From NCBI RefSeq assembly GCF_900169275.1, contig NZ_FXZC01000002.1:186001-250000 (forward strand): a DNA stretch of 64,000 nt, read 5' to 3'. The stretch is from Brevibacterium casei CIP 102111. GTDB lineage: Bacteria; Actinomycetota; Actinomycetes; Actinomycetales; Brevibacteriaceae. Position 1 is the stretch's first letter. Each line of letters starts with the position of its first letter. The notes beneath the pieces were generated by a model. The model was not told the origin of the DNA and did no database searches. It was given only the letters and a program-made list of their open reading frames with translations. Below, one piece after another: positions 45,775 to 54,908 of this stretch. The position numbers were made by a program, and so were the translations under genes.

Positions 45775-45904
45775 TTGTCTGCGGGCAGTCGGCCGGCGGA
45801 CGCCTCGGCAGCCGGTTCCGCTCGATCGGCGGTTCCGCCGGGATCGGCTCACCGTCGCAGGGGAGAACCGGCGGGGTCGGCTGGGACGACGAACAGCCTC
45901 GGCG

Positions 45905-45950
45905 GGGGAAGGCTGGGACCGACGAACGGGGAAGGCTGGGACCGACGATC
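45905..45950 (+). repeat. 23-bp tandem duplication in the Nudix-yebC gap
   Basis: Two adjacent 23-bp units starting at 45905 and 45928 share GGGGAAGGCTGGGACCGACG and are nearly identical. A third, partial copy (GGCTGGGACGACGA) begins near 45879. The 278-base gap holds no gene. Confidence 0.85.
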
Positions 45951-46015
45951 GCCTCGGCGGAGTGCCCCTCATCCCGTCCTCCGGCGCGCTTTCGGGGCGG
46001 AGGGTCGCGAGCGTA

Positions 46016-46021
46016 TAGAAT
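46016..46021 (+). promoter_or_regulatory. Candidate -10 box of yebC
   Basis: TAGAAT, within TATAGAAT, lies 31 bases before the GTG of yebC. That leaves a short leader with the GGAAGGA ribosome-binding site. Confidence 0.5.
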
Positions 46022-46052
46022 CGTAGGGCTGTATCTATAGGAAGGAACACCA

Positions 46053-46805
46053 GTGTCAGGTCATTCCAAATGGGCAACGACTAAGCACAAGAAAGCTGCC
46101 ATCGATGCCAAGCGCGGCAAGCTCTTTGCCAAGCTGATCAAGAACATCGAGGTTGCCGCACGCAACGGTGGACCTGATCCCGATGGCAACCCGACCCTTT
46201 TCGACGCGATCCAGAAGGCGAAGAAGAACTCCGTCCCGGCCGATAACATCAACCGCGCGGTCAAGCGCGGCGGCGGCCTCGACGGCGAAGCGGTCAACTA
46301 CGAGACGATCATGTACGAAGGCTACGCGGCCGGCGGCGTGGCGCTGCTCATCGAGTGCCTCACCGACAACCGCAACCGTGCGGCCTCCGAAGTCCGGGTC
46401 GCCGTGACCCGCAACGGCGGTTCCATGGCCGACCCCGGCTCGGTGTCGTACAACTTCAACCGCAAGGGCGTCATCGTCGTCCCGGCCGAGGGCACCGACG
46501 AGGACGCCATCGTCGAAGCGACCCTTGAAGCCGGGGCCGAAGAGGTCAACGACGAAGGCGAGACCTTCGAGGTCATCTCCGAGGCGACCGACCTCGTGGC
46601 CGTGCGCACCGCACTCGTCGACGCAGGCATCGACTACGACTCCGCCGAGGCGTCGTTCGTGCCCGGACTCAAGGTCAGCCTCGACGCTGCGACCGCAGCC
46701 AAGGTGTTCAAGCTCATCGATGCCCTCGAGGACAGCGATGAGGTCCAGAACGTCTACTCGAACGCCGACGTCAGCGACGAGGTCCTCGCAGAACTCGACG
46801 CCTGA
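46053..46805 (+). CDS. yebC: YebC/PmpR family protein
   Basis: A 250-residue protein with the invariant N-terminus [22 protein letters not shown] and the three-domain YebC layout. It was long annotated as a transcriptional regulator; recent work on the family points to a role on ribosomes at proline stretches. GTG 46053 follows GGAAGGA. The ATG of ruvC overlaps its stop (TGATG), which is the usual yebC-ruvC arrangement. Confidence 0.95.
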   Translation: MSGHSKWATTKHKKAAIDAKRGKLFAKLIKNIEVAARNGGPDPDGNPTLFDAIQKAKKNSVPADNINRAVKRGGGLDGEAVNYETIMYEGYAAGGVALLIECLTDNRNRAASEVRVAVTRNGGSMADPGSVSYNFNRKGVIVVPAEGTDEDAIVEATLEAGAEEVNDEGETFEVISEATDLVAVRTALVDAGIDYDSAEASFVPGLKVSLDAATAAKVFKLIDALEDSDEVQNVYSNADVSDEVLAELDA

Positions 46806-47401
46806 TGCGCATCCTCGGCGTGGACCCCGGCCTCACGCGGTGCGGGCTCGGCGTCATCGACACCCTGTCGGCCCGTCGGGTCGCCATGGTCGCCGTCGAC
46901 GTCGTCCGCACCCCGTCCGCGGATTCCGTGGACCTGAGGCTGGGGAGCCTCGCCGAGGCGTTCGACACCTGGCTCGATGTGCACCGTCCCGATGTGGTGG
47001 CGATTGAGCGGGTGTTCGCGCGCAATGACGTCTCGACGATCATGGGCACCGCCCAGGTCTCGGGGCTGACGATGGGTCTCGCCGCGCGCCGCGGGATCCC
47101 CGTGGCGATGCACACCCCGTCCGAGGTCAAGGCCTCGATCACCGGCTCCGGCCGAGCCGACAAGAAACAGGTGACGAACATGGTCACCCGCATCCTCGGC
47201 CTCGACGCTCCGCCCAAGCCCGCGGATGCCGCCGACGCACTGGCGATCGCCATCTGCCACTCATGGAGAGGGGCGCTGAGCGCGCAGTCGACTCCGGGTG
47301 CGAACAAGGACCTCACCGAGCGCAAGGGCGGCGGCCGGCAGGGGAGTGGGCTGACGAAGGCCCAGGAGCAGTGGGCGAGAGCCCTGCGCGACGCGAAGTG
47401 A
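46805..47401 (+). CDS. ruvC: Holliday junction resolvase RuvC
   Basis: A 198-residue endonuclease. The catalytic acids are Asp7 (ILGVDPG), the Glu in VAIERVF and the paired Asp in [12 protein letters not shown]. It cuts Holliday junctions held by RuvAB. In relatives ruvC, ruvA and ruvB are contiguous; here a 2.4-kb gene lies between ruvC and ruvA. The last codons and stop are tandemly duplicated downstream. Confidence 0.96.
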   Translation: MRILGVDPGLTRCGLGVIDTLSARRVAMVAVDVVRTPSADSVDLRLGSLAEAFDTWLDVHRPDVVAIERVFARNDVSTIMGTAQVSGLTMGLAARRGIPVAMHTPSEVKASITGSGRADKKQVTNMVTRILGLDAPPKPADAADALAIAICHSWRGALSAQSTPGANKDLTERKGGGRQGSGLTKAQEQWARALRDAK

Positions 47402-47435
47402 AGGTTCTGGGGGACGCGAAGTGAAGGCTGTGGGC
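47390..47435 (+). repeat. 23-bp tandem duplication spanning the ruvC stop
   Basis: Two adjacent 23-bp units begin GACGCGAAGTGAAGG at 47390 and 47413 and agree at about 20 positions. The first contains the real TGA. Confidence 0.85.
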
Positions 47436-47558
47436 GCGCTTCTTCAGCGGGGTGAGAGTGTCCTGAGGACGTAATCACCGTGGTACACCGCGCGTCTGTG
47501 CAGGTCAGCGGTGTGCCGTCTATGCGATTAGAACATCGGCGAAACACGTAGAAATAAC

Positions 47559-47573
47559 TTCGAAAGATTCGAA
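47559..47573. promoter_or_regulatory. TTCGAA-AGA-TTCGAA dyad
   Basis: Two self-complementary TTCGAA hexamers are separated by 3 nt, just upstream of the candidate promoter of the HNH gene. It could be an operator. It does not match the actinobacterial LexA box. Confidence 0.35.
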
Positions 47574-47581
47574 CGAAACTA

Positions 47582-47611
47582 TAGACACAATGAAGTGAAT
47601 AGGCGTAGAAT
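47582..47611 (+). promoter_or_regulatory. Candidate promoter of the DUF222-HNH gene
   Basis: TAGACA (47582-47587), an 18-bp spacer and TAGAAT (47606-47611) lie in an AT-rich stretch that contrasts with the rest of the window. Confidence 0.5.
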
Positions 47612-47632
47612 CAGGACAACGACACAACGAAG

Positions 47633-47662
47633 ATGTTGATGGACGAATCACTGAGATCATGA
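47633..47662 (+). CDS. Possible 9-residue leader ORF of the HNH gene
   Basis: ATG at 47633 opens the peptide MLMDESLRS. Its TGA overlaps the ATG of the HNH gene (ATGA), so its translation could be coupled to the main ORF, which lacks a clear Shine-Dalgarno sequence. The evidence is position only. Confidence 0.25.
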   Translation: MLMDESLRS

Positions 47663-50076
47663 CGCTGACACCGGATCGCACGCCGAGCCGTCGGAGCAGA
47701 GGCTCCGACGGAAAAGGAAGGCGCGCGGCCGGACAGCCGCTCCCGTGGACCCGAGACGAATCGTCGGGCGGCAGCGCGGGTGGACGAGCGGGCGGAAGCC
47801 AGCCGCAGTCGCTGTTCGATCAGCTCAGAGACGCCGGTATGGATCTCGGCGGACACGAACTCGCCGATCGCTTCGGTGAGATCGCTCCGGTCGCACCCCA
47901 GGATTTCGGCAAGCTCGATGAACCCCGTCCGCAGACAGACAAGGGCCGAGTCGTTTCCGACGATTGCGGGGCTGCTGGGCGTCAGTCGCGCGAAGTGCGG
48001 TCCGATGATGCGCGGTCCGATACAGGGAAACAGTCCTCGAAGCGCGCGGCTGCGAAACGGTCCCTGCGCTCGGATGGATCCCATCGCTCGGACGACGGCG
48101 TTCGAGACGATGGCATCGCAGGGGGAGGGACCGGTCGGAGCGGAGAAGACAAGCTGACCGATGTGGGCTCGGATGCAGTGGATCGGCCGTGCGTGTCCGA
48201 TATCGCGAACCCGTTCCAGGCTGCCGTCGACGAGCACCGTGACACCTCGATTCCCGACTCCCCGCACCCGATGCTCAGCAGCGAGCAGTGGGCCGACATG
48301 CAGTCGTCGGTGCCGGAGGTCACGGGGAGCCTCACTGCTCTCACCGAGCTCGCCACACAGCTGCAGACCTTCCAACGTCCGATGGGACCCGACGAGGCTG
48401 TCACCGTGATGCAGGGCCTCGAAGCACTCAGTCGCATCGTCGACCTGCTCTCCGCCGTCACCCTCTCGGTGTTCGAACGGACCGGCACTCCCAAGGACTA
48501 CGGCGCGAAGACCACCAAGTCACTTGTGCAGGACAAGCTCAAGCTCAGTGGCAGAGAAGCTCACCGGCGCACGGAACTGGCCAAGAACCTCGGGAACCGA
48601 GTCGATGTCACCGGCCAGTCACGACCACCCAAGTACCCTGTCGTGGCCGAGGGCCTGCGATCCGGCCGGCTCTCCTCGAGTCAGGCAGCGGTCATCGGCG
48701 AATGCATGGACGCCGTACCGTTCTGGATCTCCTCCGATGTGCGCAGCAGGGTCGAGGAGAAGCTCGTCTCGCGCGCACCGAGCGTGCGGGTGTCCGACCT
48801 CAAACGGATCTTCGCCGAGATGCTTGATCGTCTCGATCCCGACGGTGAGGAGCCCCCGGACTCGCATGATCGCTCGAAGTATCGGGTGAATGTTCGCCAG
48901 CGACGAGACGGCGACTGGGACCTGTCCGGACTGCTCGACCCGATCTCCGGCGGCATCCTCCAGGGCTGGCTGACCTCGCGGATCAAAGCCGACGACCCTG
49001 CGACCACCGGCAGTGTCGGAGACGGAACTGTCGAGAACGGCGACGCAGGCAGCGGTGCGGCAGGTGCCGGCGCTGTCGGTACTGGCGCTGACGGCACCAG
49101 CGGCGCTGACGGCACCAGTGGTGCTGAGGCCGTTCCCGCAAGCGCTGAGGGCCTTGTCGGCGGCAGTCCGGCTGGTCGTGCCGGCGATCTCGACCCGATC
49201 ACCGGGCAGCCGCACAGTGCCGACGACCAGGAGATCGTCGACCTGTTTTCCAGCGTCCTCTCCGGCGACGTCTCGGATGCGCGCGTCCCCACCGACCTGA
49301 CTCCGGGCGCGACCGACTGCGGCACCAGCCGTGGTTGGGGCGTGCGAGAAGACGGAGCCTTCGTCGACACCTCTGACGTTCAGGGATCGGTGAAGAACCT
49401 CATCTACGAACGGTTCGCCACCATGATCTCCCGGATCGAGATGGACCGAGTGGGCAAGGGCGCACCGTTCGCCCTCGTCGTCAACGCGACGGCCGAGCAC
49501 CTTGCGGAGAAGAAGGGCCGAGCGGCCACCGGAGCCGAAGCGGAGTTTCCCATCGACCTCGCTGTCGACGAGGGACTCAACGGCTCGGTGTTCTTTCACC
49601 TCATGAGCGACAAGGCGAAATCCCTGTCTCTCGCCACCGAGAATCGGCATGCGACGGCGAAGCAGCTCGCCATCCTCGCCTCACGCGACCAGGGATGCAC
49701 GTTCCCCGGGTGCGAGACACCTCCGGGGTGGTGCGATGCGCACCACATCGTCCCCTGGGCGATGGGCGGGAAGACCGAACTCAACAACCTCACCTTGGCG
49801 TGCGGAATGCATCACCACCTCATCGACAAATCGGACTGGTATGCCTACATGCTCTTTGACGGCAGACCCGCGTGGATTCCGCCCGCCTCGATCGATGTCG
49901 AACGCAGACCGATCCTCCACTCCCGCTTCATCGCCCGCGAGGCCGCCGAAACCCTCTTTGACGAACCTCCGGGGACGAGTGGGCCTCCACATGACGGTGA
50001 GCCTCCAGGGAGCAGTGGGCCGGCGCCCGGGAGTGAACCCGAAAGCGACGCTGGTGGCTTCGGTGGCGGTGGGTGA
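47659..50076 (+). CDS. DUF222 and HNH endonuclease domain protein
   Basis: An 805-residue protein of the actinobacterial 13E12-repeat/DUF222 type. Residues 1-205 are disordered and charged. The DUF222 region runs from about 205 to 600 and is interrupted near 450-505 by a Gly/Ala/Thr/Asp repeat. The C-terminal HNH nuclease motif begins near 679 (CTFPGCETPPGWCDAHHIVPWAMGGKTELNNL, then CGMHHHLID). The family is multicopy in Micrococcales and Mycobacteriales and thought to be mobile; substrates are unproven. The length is well above the more usual 450-550 residues. It sits between ruvC and ruvA. Confidence 0.85.
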   Translation: MTLTPDRTPSRRSRGSDGKGRRAAGQPLPWTRDESSGGSAGGRAGGSQPQSLFDQLRDAGMDLGGHELADRFGEIAPVAPQDFGKLDEPRPQTDKGRVVSDDCGAAGRQSREVRSDDARSDTGKQSSKRAAAKRSLRSDGSHRSDDGVRDDGIAGGGTGRSGEDKLTDVGSDAVDRPCVSDIANPFQAAVDEHRDTSIPDSPHPMLSSEQWADMQSSVPEVTGSLTALTELATQLQTFQRPMGPDEAVTVMQGLEALSRIVDLLSAVTLSVFERTGTPKDYGAKTTKSLVQDKLKLSGREAHRRTELAKNLGNRVDVTGQSRPPKYPVVAEGLRSGRLSSSQAAVIGECMDAVPFWISSDVRSRVEEKLVSRAPSVRVSDLKRIFAEMLDRLDPDGEEPPDSHDRSKYRVNVRQRRDGDWDLSGLLDPISGGILQGWLTSRIKADDPATTGSVGDGTVENGDAGSGAAGAGAVGTGADGTSGADGTSGAEAVPASAEGLVGGSPAGRAGDLDPITGQPHSADDQEIVDLFSSVLSGDVSDARVPTDLTPGATDCGTSRGWGVREDGAFVDTSDVQGSVKNLIYERFATMISRIEMDRVGKGAPFALVVNATAEHLAEKKGRAATGAEAEFPIDLAVDEGLNGSVFFHLMSDKAKSLSLATENRHATAKQLAILASRDQGCTFPGCETPPGWCDAHHIVPWAMGGKTELNNLTLACGMHHHLIDKSDWYAYMLFDGRPAWIPPASIDVERRPILHSRFIAREAAETLFDEPPGTSGPPHDGEPPGSSGPAPGSEPESDAGGFGGGG

Positions 50077-50169
50077 ACGGCGGACTCCGCCCGGGCATGT
50101 CGGATAAGTTGGGTCACGGGTTCCTGTTAACCTGGATTCGTACAAGTGTTCCCACCCGAAAGGCTGTCC

Positions 50170-50766
50170 GTGATCAGTTTCCTCAGCGGTACGGTTCATC
50201 GCATCGCAGCTGACCACCTCGTCGTCCTCACCTATGGAGTCGGACGCAAAGTGCACGTGACACCGGACACCCTCGCGGGGACTCGCCATGGCGCCGAGAT
50301 CGAGCTCGTCACCACACTCGTCGTCCGCGAGGATTCGATGACCCTCTTCGGGTTCGGCACCGAGGACGAGAACCACACCTTCGAAGTCCTCCTCACCATC
50401 TCCGGCATCGGTCCGCGCTTGGCTATGGCCATCCTCTCGGTCATGGGCCCCGACGAGCTCGCCGCCGCCATCTCCGGACAGGATGCGACTGCGCTCACCC
50501 GCGTGCCGGGTATCGGGAAGAAGGGTGCCTCGCGCATCATCCTCGAACTCGAGAACAAGCTGCCGAAGTTCGCCGCGACGGCCTCCGCGCCCGCGCTGTC
50601 CTTCGGGGGAGTCAACCAGCAGGTCGTCGACGCCCTCGTCGGCCTCGGGTGGAAGGAACCCCAGGCCGCCGACGCGGTGCAGGACGTCGTCAGCGAGCTC
50701 GGTCCTGACGCCGGCACCTCGACACTCCTCAAGGCCTCCCTCAAAGTCCTGGGTGCGAGGAAATGA
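50170..50766 (+). CDS. ruvA: Holliday junction branch-migration protein RuvA
   Basis: A 198-residue protein. The OB-fold begins at [11 protein letters not shown], the helix-hairpin-helix segments include [14 protein letters not shown] and [16 protein letters not shown], and the C-terminal RuvB-binding domain is present. GTG 50170 was chosen because the protein then starts exactly at the conserved beta strand and GAAAGG lies upstream. A TAACCT at 50129-50134 may be its own -10 box, needed after separation from ruvC. ruvB overlaps its stop (ATGA). Confidence 0.96.
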   Translation: MISFLSGTVHRIAADHLVVLTYGVGRKVHVTPDTLAGTRHGAEIELVTTLVVREDSMTLFGFGTEDENHTFEVLLTISGIGPRLAMAILSVMGPDELAAAISGQDATALTRVPGIGKKGASRIILELENKLPKFAATASAPALSFGGVNQQVVDALVGLGWKEPQAADAVQDVVSELGPDAGTSTLLKASLKVLGARK

Positions 50767-51851
50767 CCGGACGAGAATCTCTGTCGCGCGAACCCGACTC
50801 CTACGAAATGGACTTCGGCGACCAGCGACTCACCGGGGCCGAGCAGGACCGCCTCGTCTCCGGCACCGCCGAAGCGGCCGAGCGCGACGCCGAAGCCGCG
50901 CTCCGGCCGAAGGGACTCCAGGACTTCATCGGACAGCCCCAGGTCCGCGAACAGCTCTCCCTCGTCCTCGACGCCGCCAAGGCACGCAGCAGGACTCCCG
51001 ACCACGTCCTGCTCTCCGGGCCGCCCGGACTCGGCAAGACGACGCTGGCGATGATCATCGCCCATGAGATGCAGGCGAGCCTGCGGGTGACCTCGGGCCC
51101 GGCAGTCCAGCACGCCGGCGACCTCGCCGCCATCCTCTCCTCCCTCGAAGAGGGCGAAGTCCTCTTCATCGACGAGATCCATCGCATGGCCAGGGCCGCC
51201 GAGGAGATGCTCTACGTCGCGATGGAGGACTTCCGCGTCGACGTCATCGTCGGCAAGGGGCCTGGTGCCACGGCGATCCCGCTCGACCTTCCGCCCTTCA
51301 CCCTCGTCGGGGCGACCACGCGCTCGGGCCTCCTCCCCGCACCCCTGCGCGACCGGTTCGGCTTCACCGGCCACCTCGACTTCTACTCGAGCGCAGACCT
51401 GCTCACCGTGCTCAAACGCTCGGCCCGCATGCTCGGCATCGATGCTCAGGTGCGTGGTCTCGAGGAGATCTCCACCCGTTCGCGCGGCACCCCGCGCATC
51501 GCCAACCGCCTGCTCCGGCGCGTCCGCGACTGGGCGCAGGTCCGCGGCTCCGGCGTCATCGACGAGGCGGCGGCCCTCAATGCGCTCACCGTGTACGAAG
51601 TCGACGAACTCGGCCTCGACCGCCTCGACCGGTCCGTGCTCGACGTGCTCTGCCGGCGCTTCGGCGGGGGCCCCGTCGGCCTCGGCACCCTCTCGGTCTC
51701 CGTCGGCGAGGAGGCCGACACGGTCGAGACGGTCTCTGAACCCTACCTCGTGCGGGAGGGACTCATCAGCCGCACTCCGCGCGGACGCGTCGCCACCTCG
51801 GCGGCGTGGAGGCACTTGGGCCTCCACGTCCCAGCAAACTATGAGTTCTGA
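50763..51851 (+). CDS. ruvB: Holliday junction helicase RuvB
   Basis: A 362-residue AAA+ ATPase with Walker [10 protein letters not shown] (86-94), Walker B LFIDEIHR, sensor 1 [18 protein letters not shown] and a C-terminal winged helix ([13 protein letters not shown]). An N-terminal tail of about 45 acidic residues precedes the domain, as in other actinobacteria. It drives branch migration with RuvA. Confidence 0.97.
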   Translation: MTGRESLSREPDSYEMDFGDQRLTGAEQDRLVSGTAEAAERDAEAALRPKGLQDFIGQPQVREQLSLVLDAAKARSRTPDHVLLSGPPGLGKTTLAMIIAHEMQASLRVTSGPAVQHAGDLAAILSSLEEGEVLFIDEIHRMARAAEEMLYVAMEDFRVDVIVGKGPGATAIPLDLPPFTLVGATTRSGLLPAPLRDRFGFTGHLDFYSSADLLTVLKRSARMLGIDAQVRGLEEISTRSRGTPRIANRLLRRVRDWAQVRGSGVIDEAAALNALTVYEVDELGLDRLDRSVLDVLCRRFGGGPVGLGTLSVSVGEEADTVETVSEPYLVREGLISRTPRGRVATSAAWRHLGLHVPANYEF

Positions 51852-51932
51852 ACCGGGGCCACCGGTTCGCCTTGAGTGCGCAGTTCGAACTAAGCTAGTG
51901 CACTGGTCCGTTCTTATGGAAGGTTGATACCT

Positions 51933-52556
51933 GTGGATTTGCTCATCCCTCTCGCGCTTGCCGCGCTGCTGATTTTCTTCCTGTTCAACTCTCGGCGTAA
52001 GCAGAAGGCGCGAGCGGAGCAGATCAAGGCCGGTCTGGTTCCCGGGGCGAAGGTGATGACGACGTTCGGCGTCTTCGGCACCGTGCTCTCGATCAACGAC
52101 GAGGACAACCAGGTCACCATCGAATCGGGCCCCGGCACCATCCTCAAGGTCCACCGCCAGGCGATCGGCCAGATCGAGAACCCCGAGACCGATGTCGCGC
52201 CCATCGCCGACGGCACCACTGACGACGCCGCTGAGACCCCGGCGATCACCGATGCCGAACTCGACGCGATGAACGAGCGCAAGCGCGCCGAGGGCAATGG
52301 GGACGCCGACGCGGCGACGACCGCGCAGGCCGACGACATCGACGCGATCGCCAAGGCCGACGCCGATGCGAACACCGCCGAGGCCCGTCGGGCCGAGGAA
52401 GCGCGGAAGACCGACACCGCCGACACGATCGATGCCGACACGACCGGCGGCACCACCGACAAGAAGGCCCTCGACGGCCTCGAGGACGACTCGACAGCAG
52501 GGGACTCGTCGAAGAAGCCCGGAAGCACGCCGGACTCCGACGACAAGAAGAACTGA
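51933..52556 (+). CDS. yajC: Preprotein translocase subunit YajC
   Basis: A 207-residue protein with one N-terminal TM segment (LLIPLALAALLIFFLFNSRRKQK) and the YajC cytoplasmic domain (GLVPGAKVMTTFGVFGTVLSI) up to about residue 90. An acidic, Ala/Asp/Thr-rich tail of over 110 residues follows and is disordered. GTG 51933 has GGAAGG 9 nt upstream. A TTGAGT at 51872 with GCTAGT at 51894 may form its promoter. It precedes secD and secF as usual. Confidence 0.92.
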   Translation: MDLLIPLALAALLIFFLFNSRRKQKARAEQIKAGLVPGAKVMTTFGVFGTVLSINDEDNQVTIESGPGTILKVHRQAIGQIENPETDVAPIADGTTDDAAETPAITDAELDAMNERKRAEGNGDADAATTAQADDIDAIAKADADANTAEARRAEEARKTDTADTIDADTTGGTTDKKALDGLEDDSTAGDSSKKPGSTPDSDDKKN

Positions 52557-52583
52557 CACCCGCACCCGATCGAAAGCTGAATC

Positions 52584-54908
52584 GTGTCCGATATCGAAGA
52601 AAAGCCGCGACCAGGTCTGCGGTTCCTGTGGTTGGCGATCGTCACCCTCGTCCTCGGCGGCGTCCTCGCCGGGGGAGTGATCTGGTCCGACGCGACGACC
52701 ACACCGAAGCTCGCCCTCGACCTCGAAGGCGGCACCTCGATCATCCTGGAGCCCCAGGTCTCCGAGGACACGACCATCAGCAAGGAGCAGCTCGATCAGG
52801 CGGTCGCCATCATCCGCCAGCGAGTCGACTCGACCGGCGTCTCCGAAGCGGAGATCACCACCCAGGGCGACAGGAACATCGTCGTCAACCTGCCCGGCAA
52901 TCCCGATGAGGAGACCCGCAACCTCGTCCGCTCCTCGGCGCAGCTCGTGTTCCGGCGGGTCGCACTCGTCGGCGACCCCCGCTCCCAGGAGCAGATCAAT
53001 GAGGAGCAGCAGGGCAGCGAGAACGGCGGCGCCAATGGCGACGACGGACTCTCTGACGAAGAGCGGAAGCGCCTCGAGGAGCTCACCGGCGGCAATCAGG
53101 AATCGCCGGCCGGCGGCGGAGCCGTCGTCAACTCCGGCACCGGAACCGGCGCCGGAGTCGACACCGGCAGCGGCGCTGAGACCGGCAACGGAACTGAGAC
53201 CGACCCGAACGCCGGCGGCAGCGTTCCCGGCCCTGCCGGCAAAGACGCCTCGGGCTCCGGCGAGGAGACCCCGGCCGGCGGAGAGTCTCCCGCAGGTGGC
53301 GAGACCCCGGCCGGCGAAGGTCAGGGCGAGGACACGAAGGTCACCGACTCCACACCGCGTCCCCTCTTCGACCCGGAGAAGGACGCCTCGGAATGGCAGA
53401 CCGAGGCCATCGTCAAGCGCTACACGGAACTCGACTGCACGGACCCGAAGAACCGGACCGGTGGTGAGCAGCAGCCCGCCGACGAACCCGTAGTCGCATG
53501 TGCCCAGGACGGTTCGGCGAAGTACGTGCTCGGACCCGTCGAACTCTCCGGCGACCACCTCAAGGACGCGAGCTTCGGCTATGCGGCCGGCGCCAACGGC
53601 GTCCAGACCAACCAGCCCGCCGTCAACCTCGAGTTCGACGACACCGGCCGTGAGATCTTCAAGCAGATCACCTCGGCGATCACGGGCCTGCAGCAGCCGT
53701 ACAACCAGTTCGCCATCGCCCTCGACGGCCTCGTCCTCTCCGCCCCGACTTCGAACGCCGTCATCTCCGACGGCCGTGCAGAGATCTCCGGCAACTTCAC
53801 TCTCGACGAGGCGCAGACGCTCGCCAACCAGCTCAAGAACGGCTCCCTGCCGATCAGCTTCCAGGTGCAGAGCGAAGAGCAGATCTCGCCGACCCTCGGC
53901 GCGAACTACCTCAACATCGGCCTGCTCACCGGCCTCGTCGGCCTCATCCTCGTCGTCGTGTACTCGCTCCTGCAGTATCGCGTGCTCGGCCTCGTCACGG
54001 TCGCCAGCCTCGTCGTCGTCGGTGTGCTCACCTATCTGCTGCTGCTCATCGCCTCCTGGAGATACGGCTACCGCCTCTCCCTGGCCGGTGTCGCCGGTAT
54101 CATCATCGGCATCGGCATGGCAGCGGACTCCTTCATCGTCTACTTCGAACGCGTGCGGGACGAGCTGCGCAGCGGCCGCAACCTCCTCTCGGCTGTCGAA
54201 GTCGGCTGGGACCGCGCCAAGCGCACCATCTGGGCGTCGAAGTCGGTGAACATGCTCGCCGCGGTGATCCTCTACATCCTCGCCGTGGGCTCGGTGCGCG
54301 GATTCGCGTTCACCCTCGGACTCACCGTGATCGTCGACATCATCGTCGTCTTCCTCTTCACCCATCCGATGCTCGAAGTGCTCGCGAGAACGAAGTTCTT
54401 CGGCCAGGGACACCCGATGTCGGGCATGGACCCGCGTCTGCTCGGCGTCAAACGCGCCGCCTACCGCGGAGCGCTCAACATCGACCTCCCCGAGTCGGAG
54501 AAGTCTCCCGAAGCCAAGCGCCGGGAGAAGGCGCGCGCCCGCAAAGCCGGAATCGACAGCGACACGATCGCCGGCCGGCGCGCGAAGGCGAAGAGCGAGT
54601 CCGCTGCGAACTCGGGCGGTTCCGATTCCGCGACCAGTGCCGAGGCGACCGCCGAGGAGCACGGCACGACGAAGACCGCCACCCGCACGACGTCGAGCGA
54701 AGCCGCCGAGGAGACTGAGGCGGCAGACACAGAAGTGACTGCGGAGTCGAGCACGACCGCCGAGAAGAAGACCTCGAGTGCGCGCTCCGGCAAGCGGCGA
54801 CGCTCACGGACGGAGCCGAGTGCGGGCGGCGGCACCATCGCCGAACGCAAGGCGGCCGCCAGGCGTGCGGCGCAGCAGTCCGACGACGAGACGGGAGACG
54901 AGAAGTGA
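52584..54908 (+). CDS. secD: Protein translocase subunit SecD
   Basis: A 774-residue Sec accessory protein that uses the proton gradient to pull exported proteins outward. It has an N-terminal TM segment (about 12-32) and a periplasmic P1 region split by a Gly/Glu/Thr/Pro-rich insertion at roughly 135-255. Five C-terminal TM segments over about 445-620 contain the GIGMAADSFIVYFERVRDEL motif. A charged cytoplasmic tail of about 130 residues ends the protein. SecD is usually 500-600 residues, so both additions are notable. secF overlaps the stop (GTGA). Confidence 0.95.
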   Translation: MSDIEEKPRPGLRFLWLAIVTLVLGGVLAGGVIWSDATTTPKLALDLEGGTSIILEPQVSEDTTISKEQLDQAVAIIRQRVDSTGVSEAEITTQGDRNIVVNLPGNPDEETRNLVRSSAQLVFRRVALVGDPRSQEQINEEQQGSENGGANGDDGLSDEERKRLEELTGGNQESPAGGGAVVNSGTGTGAGVDTGSGAETGNGTETDPNAGGSVPGPAGKDASGSGEETPAGGESPAGGETPAGEGQGEDTKVTDSTPRPLFDPEKDASEWQTEAIVKRYTELDCTDPKNRTGGEQQPADEPVVACAQDGSAKYVLGPVELSGDHLKDASFGYAAGANGVQTNQPAVNLEFDDTGREIFKQITSAITGLQQPYNQFAIALDGLVLSAPTSNAVISDGRAEISGNFTLDEAQTLANQLKNGSLPISFQVQSEEQISPTLGANYLNIGLLTGLVGLILVVVYSLLQYRVLGLVTVASLVVVGVLTYLLLLIASWRYGYRLSLAGVAGIIIGIGMAADSFIVYFERVRDELRSGRNLLSAVEVGWDRAKRTIWASKSVNMLAAVILYILAVGSVRGFAFTLGLTVIVDIIVVFLFTHPMLEVLARTKFFGQGHPMSGMDPRLLGVKRAAYRGALNIDLPESEKSPEAKRREKARARKAGIDSDTIAGRRAKAKSESAANSGGSDSATSAEATAEEHGTTKTATRTTSSEAAEETEAADTEVTAESSTTAEKKTSSARSGKRRRSRTEPSAGGGTIAERKAAARRAAQQSDDETGDEK

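Noticed and set aside
47559..47573. A LexA (SOS) box upstream of the HNH gene
   Set aside because: The TTCGAA pair lacks the GAAC-N4-GTTC core of actinobacterial LexA boxes.
50232..54662. A 1476-codon open frame on the minus strand
   Set aside because: It lies antisense to ruvA, ruvB, yajC and secD, which all have clear motifs. Long antisense frames are expected at this GC content, and its product is low-complexity.
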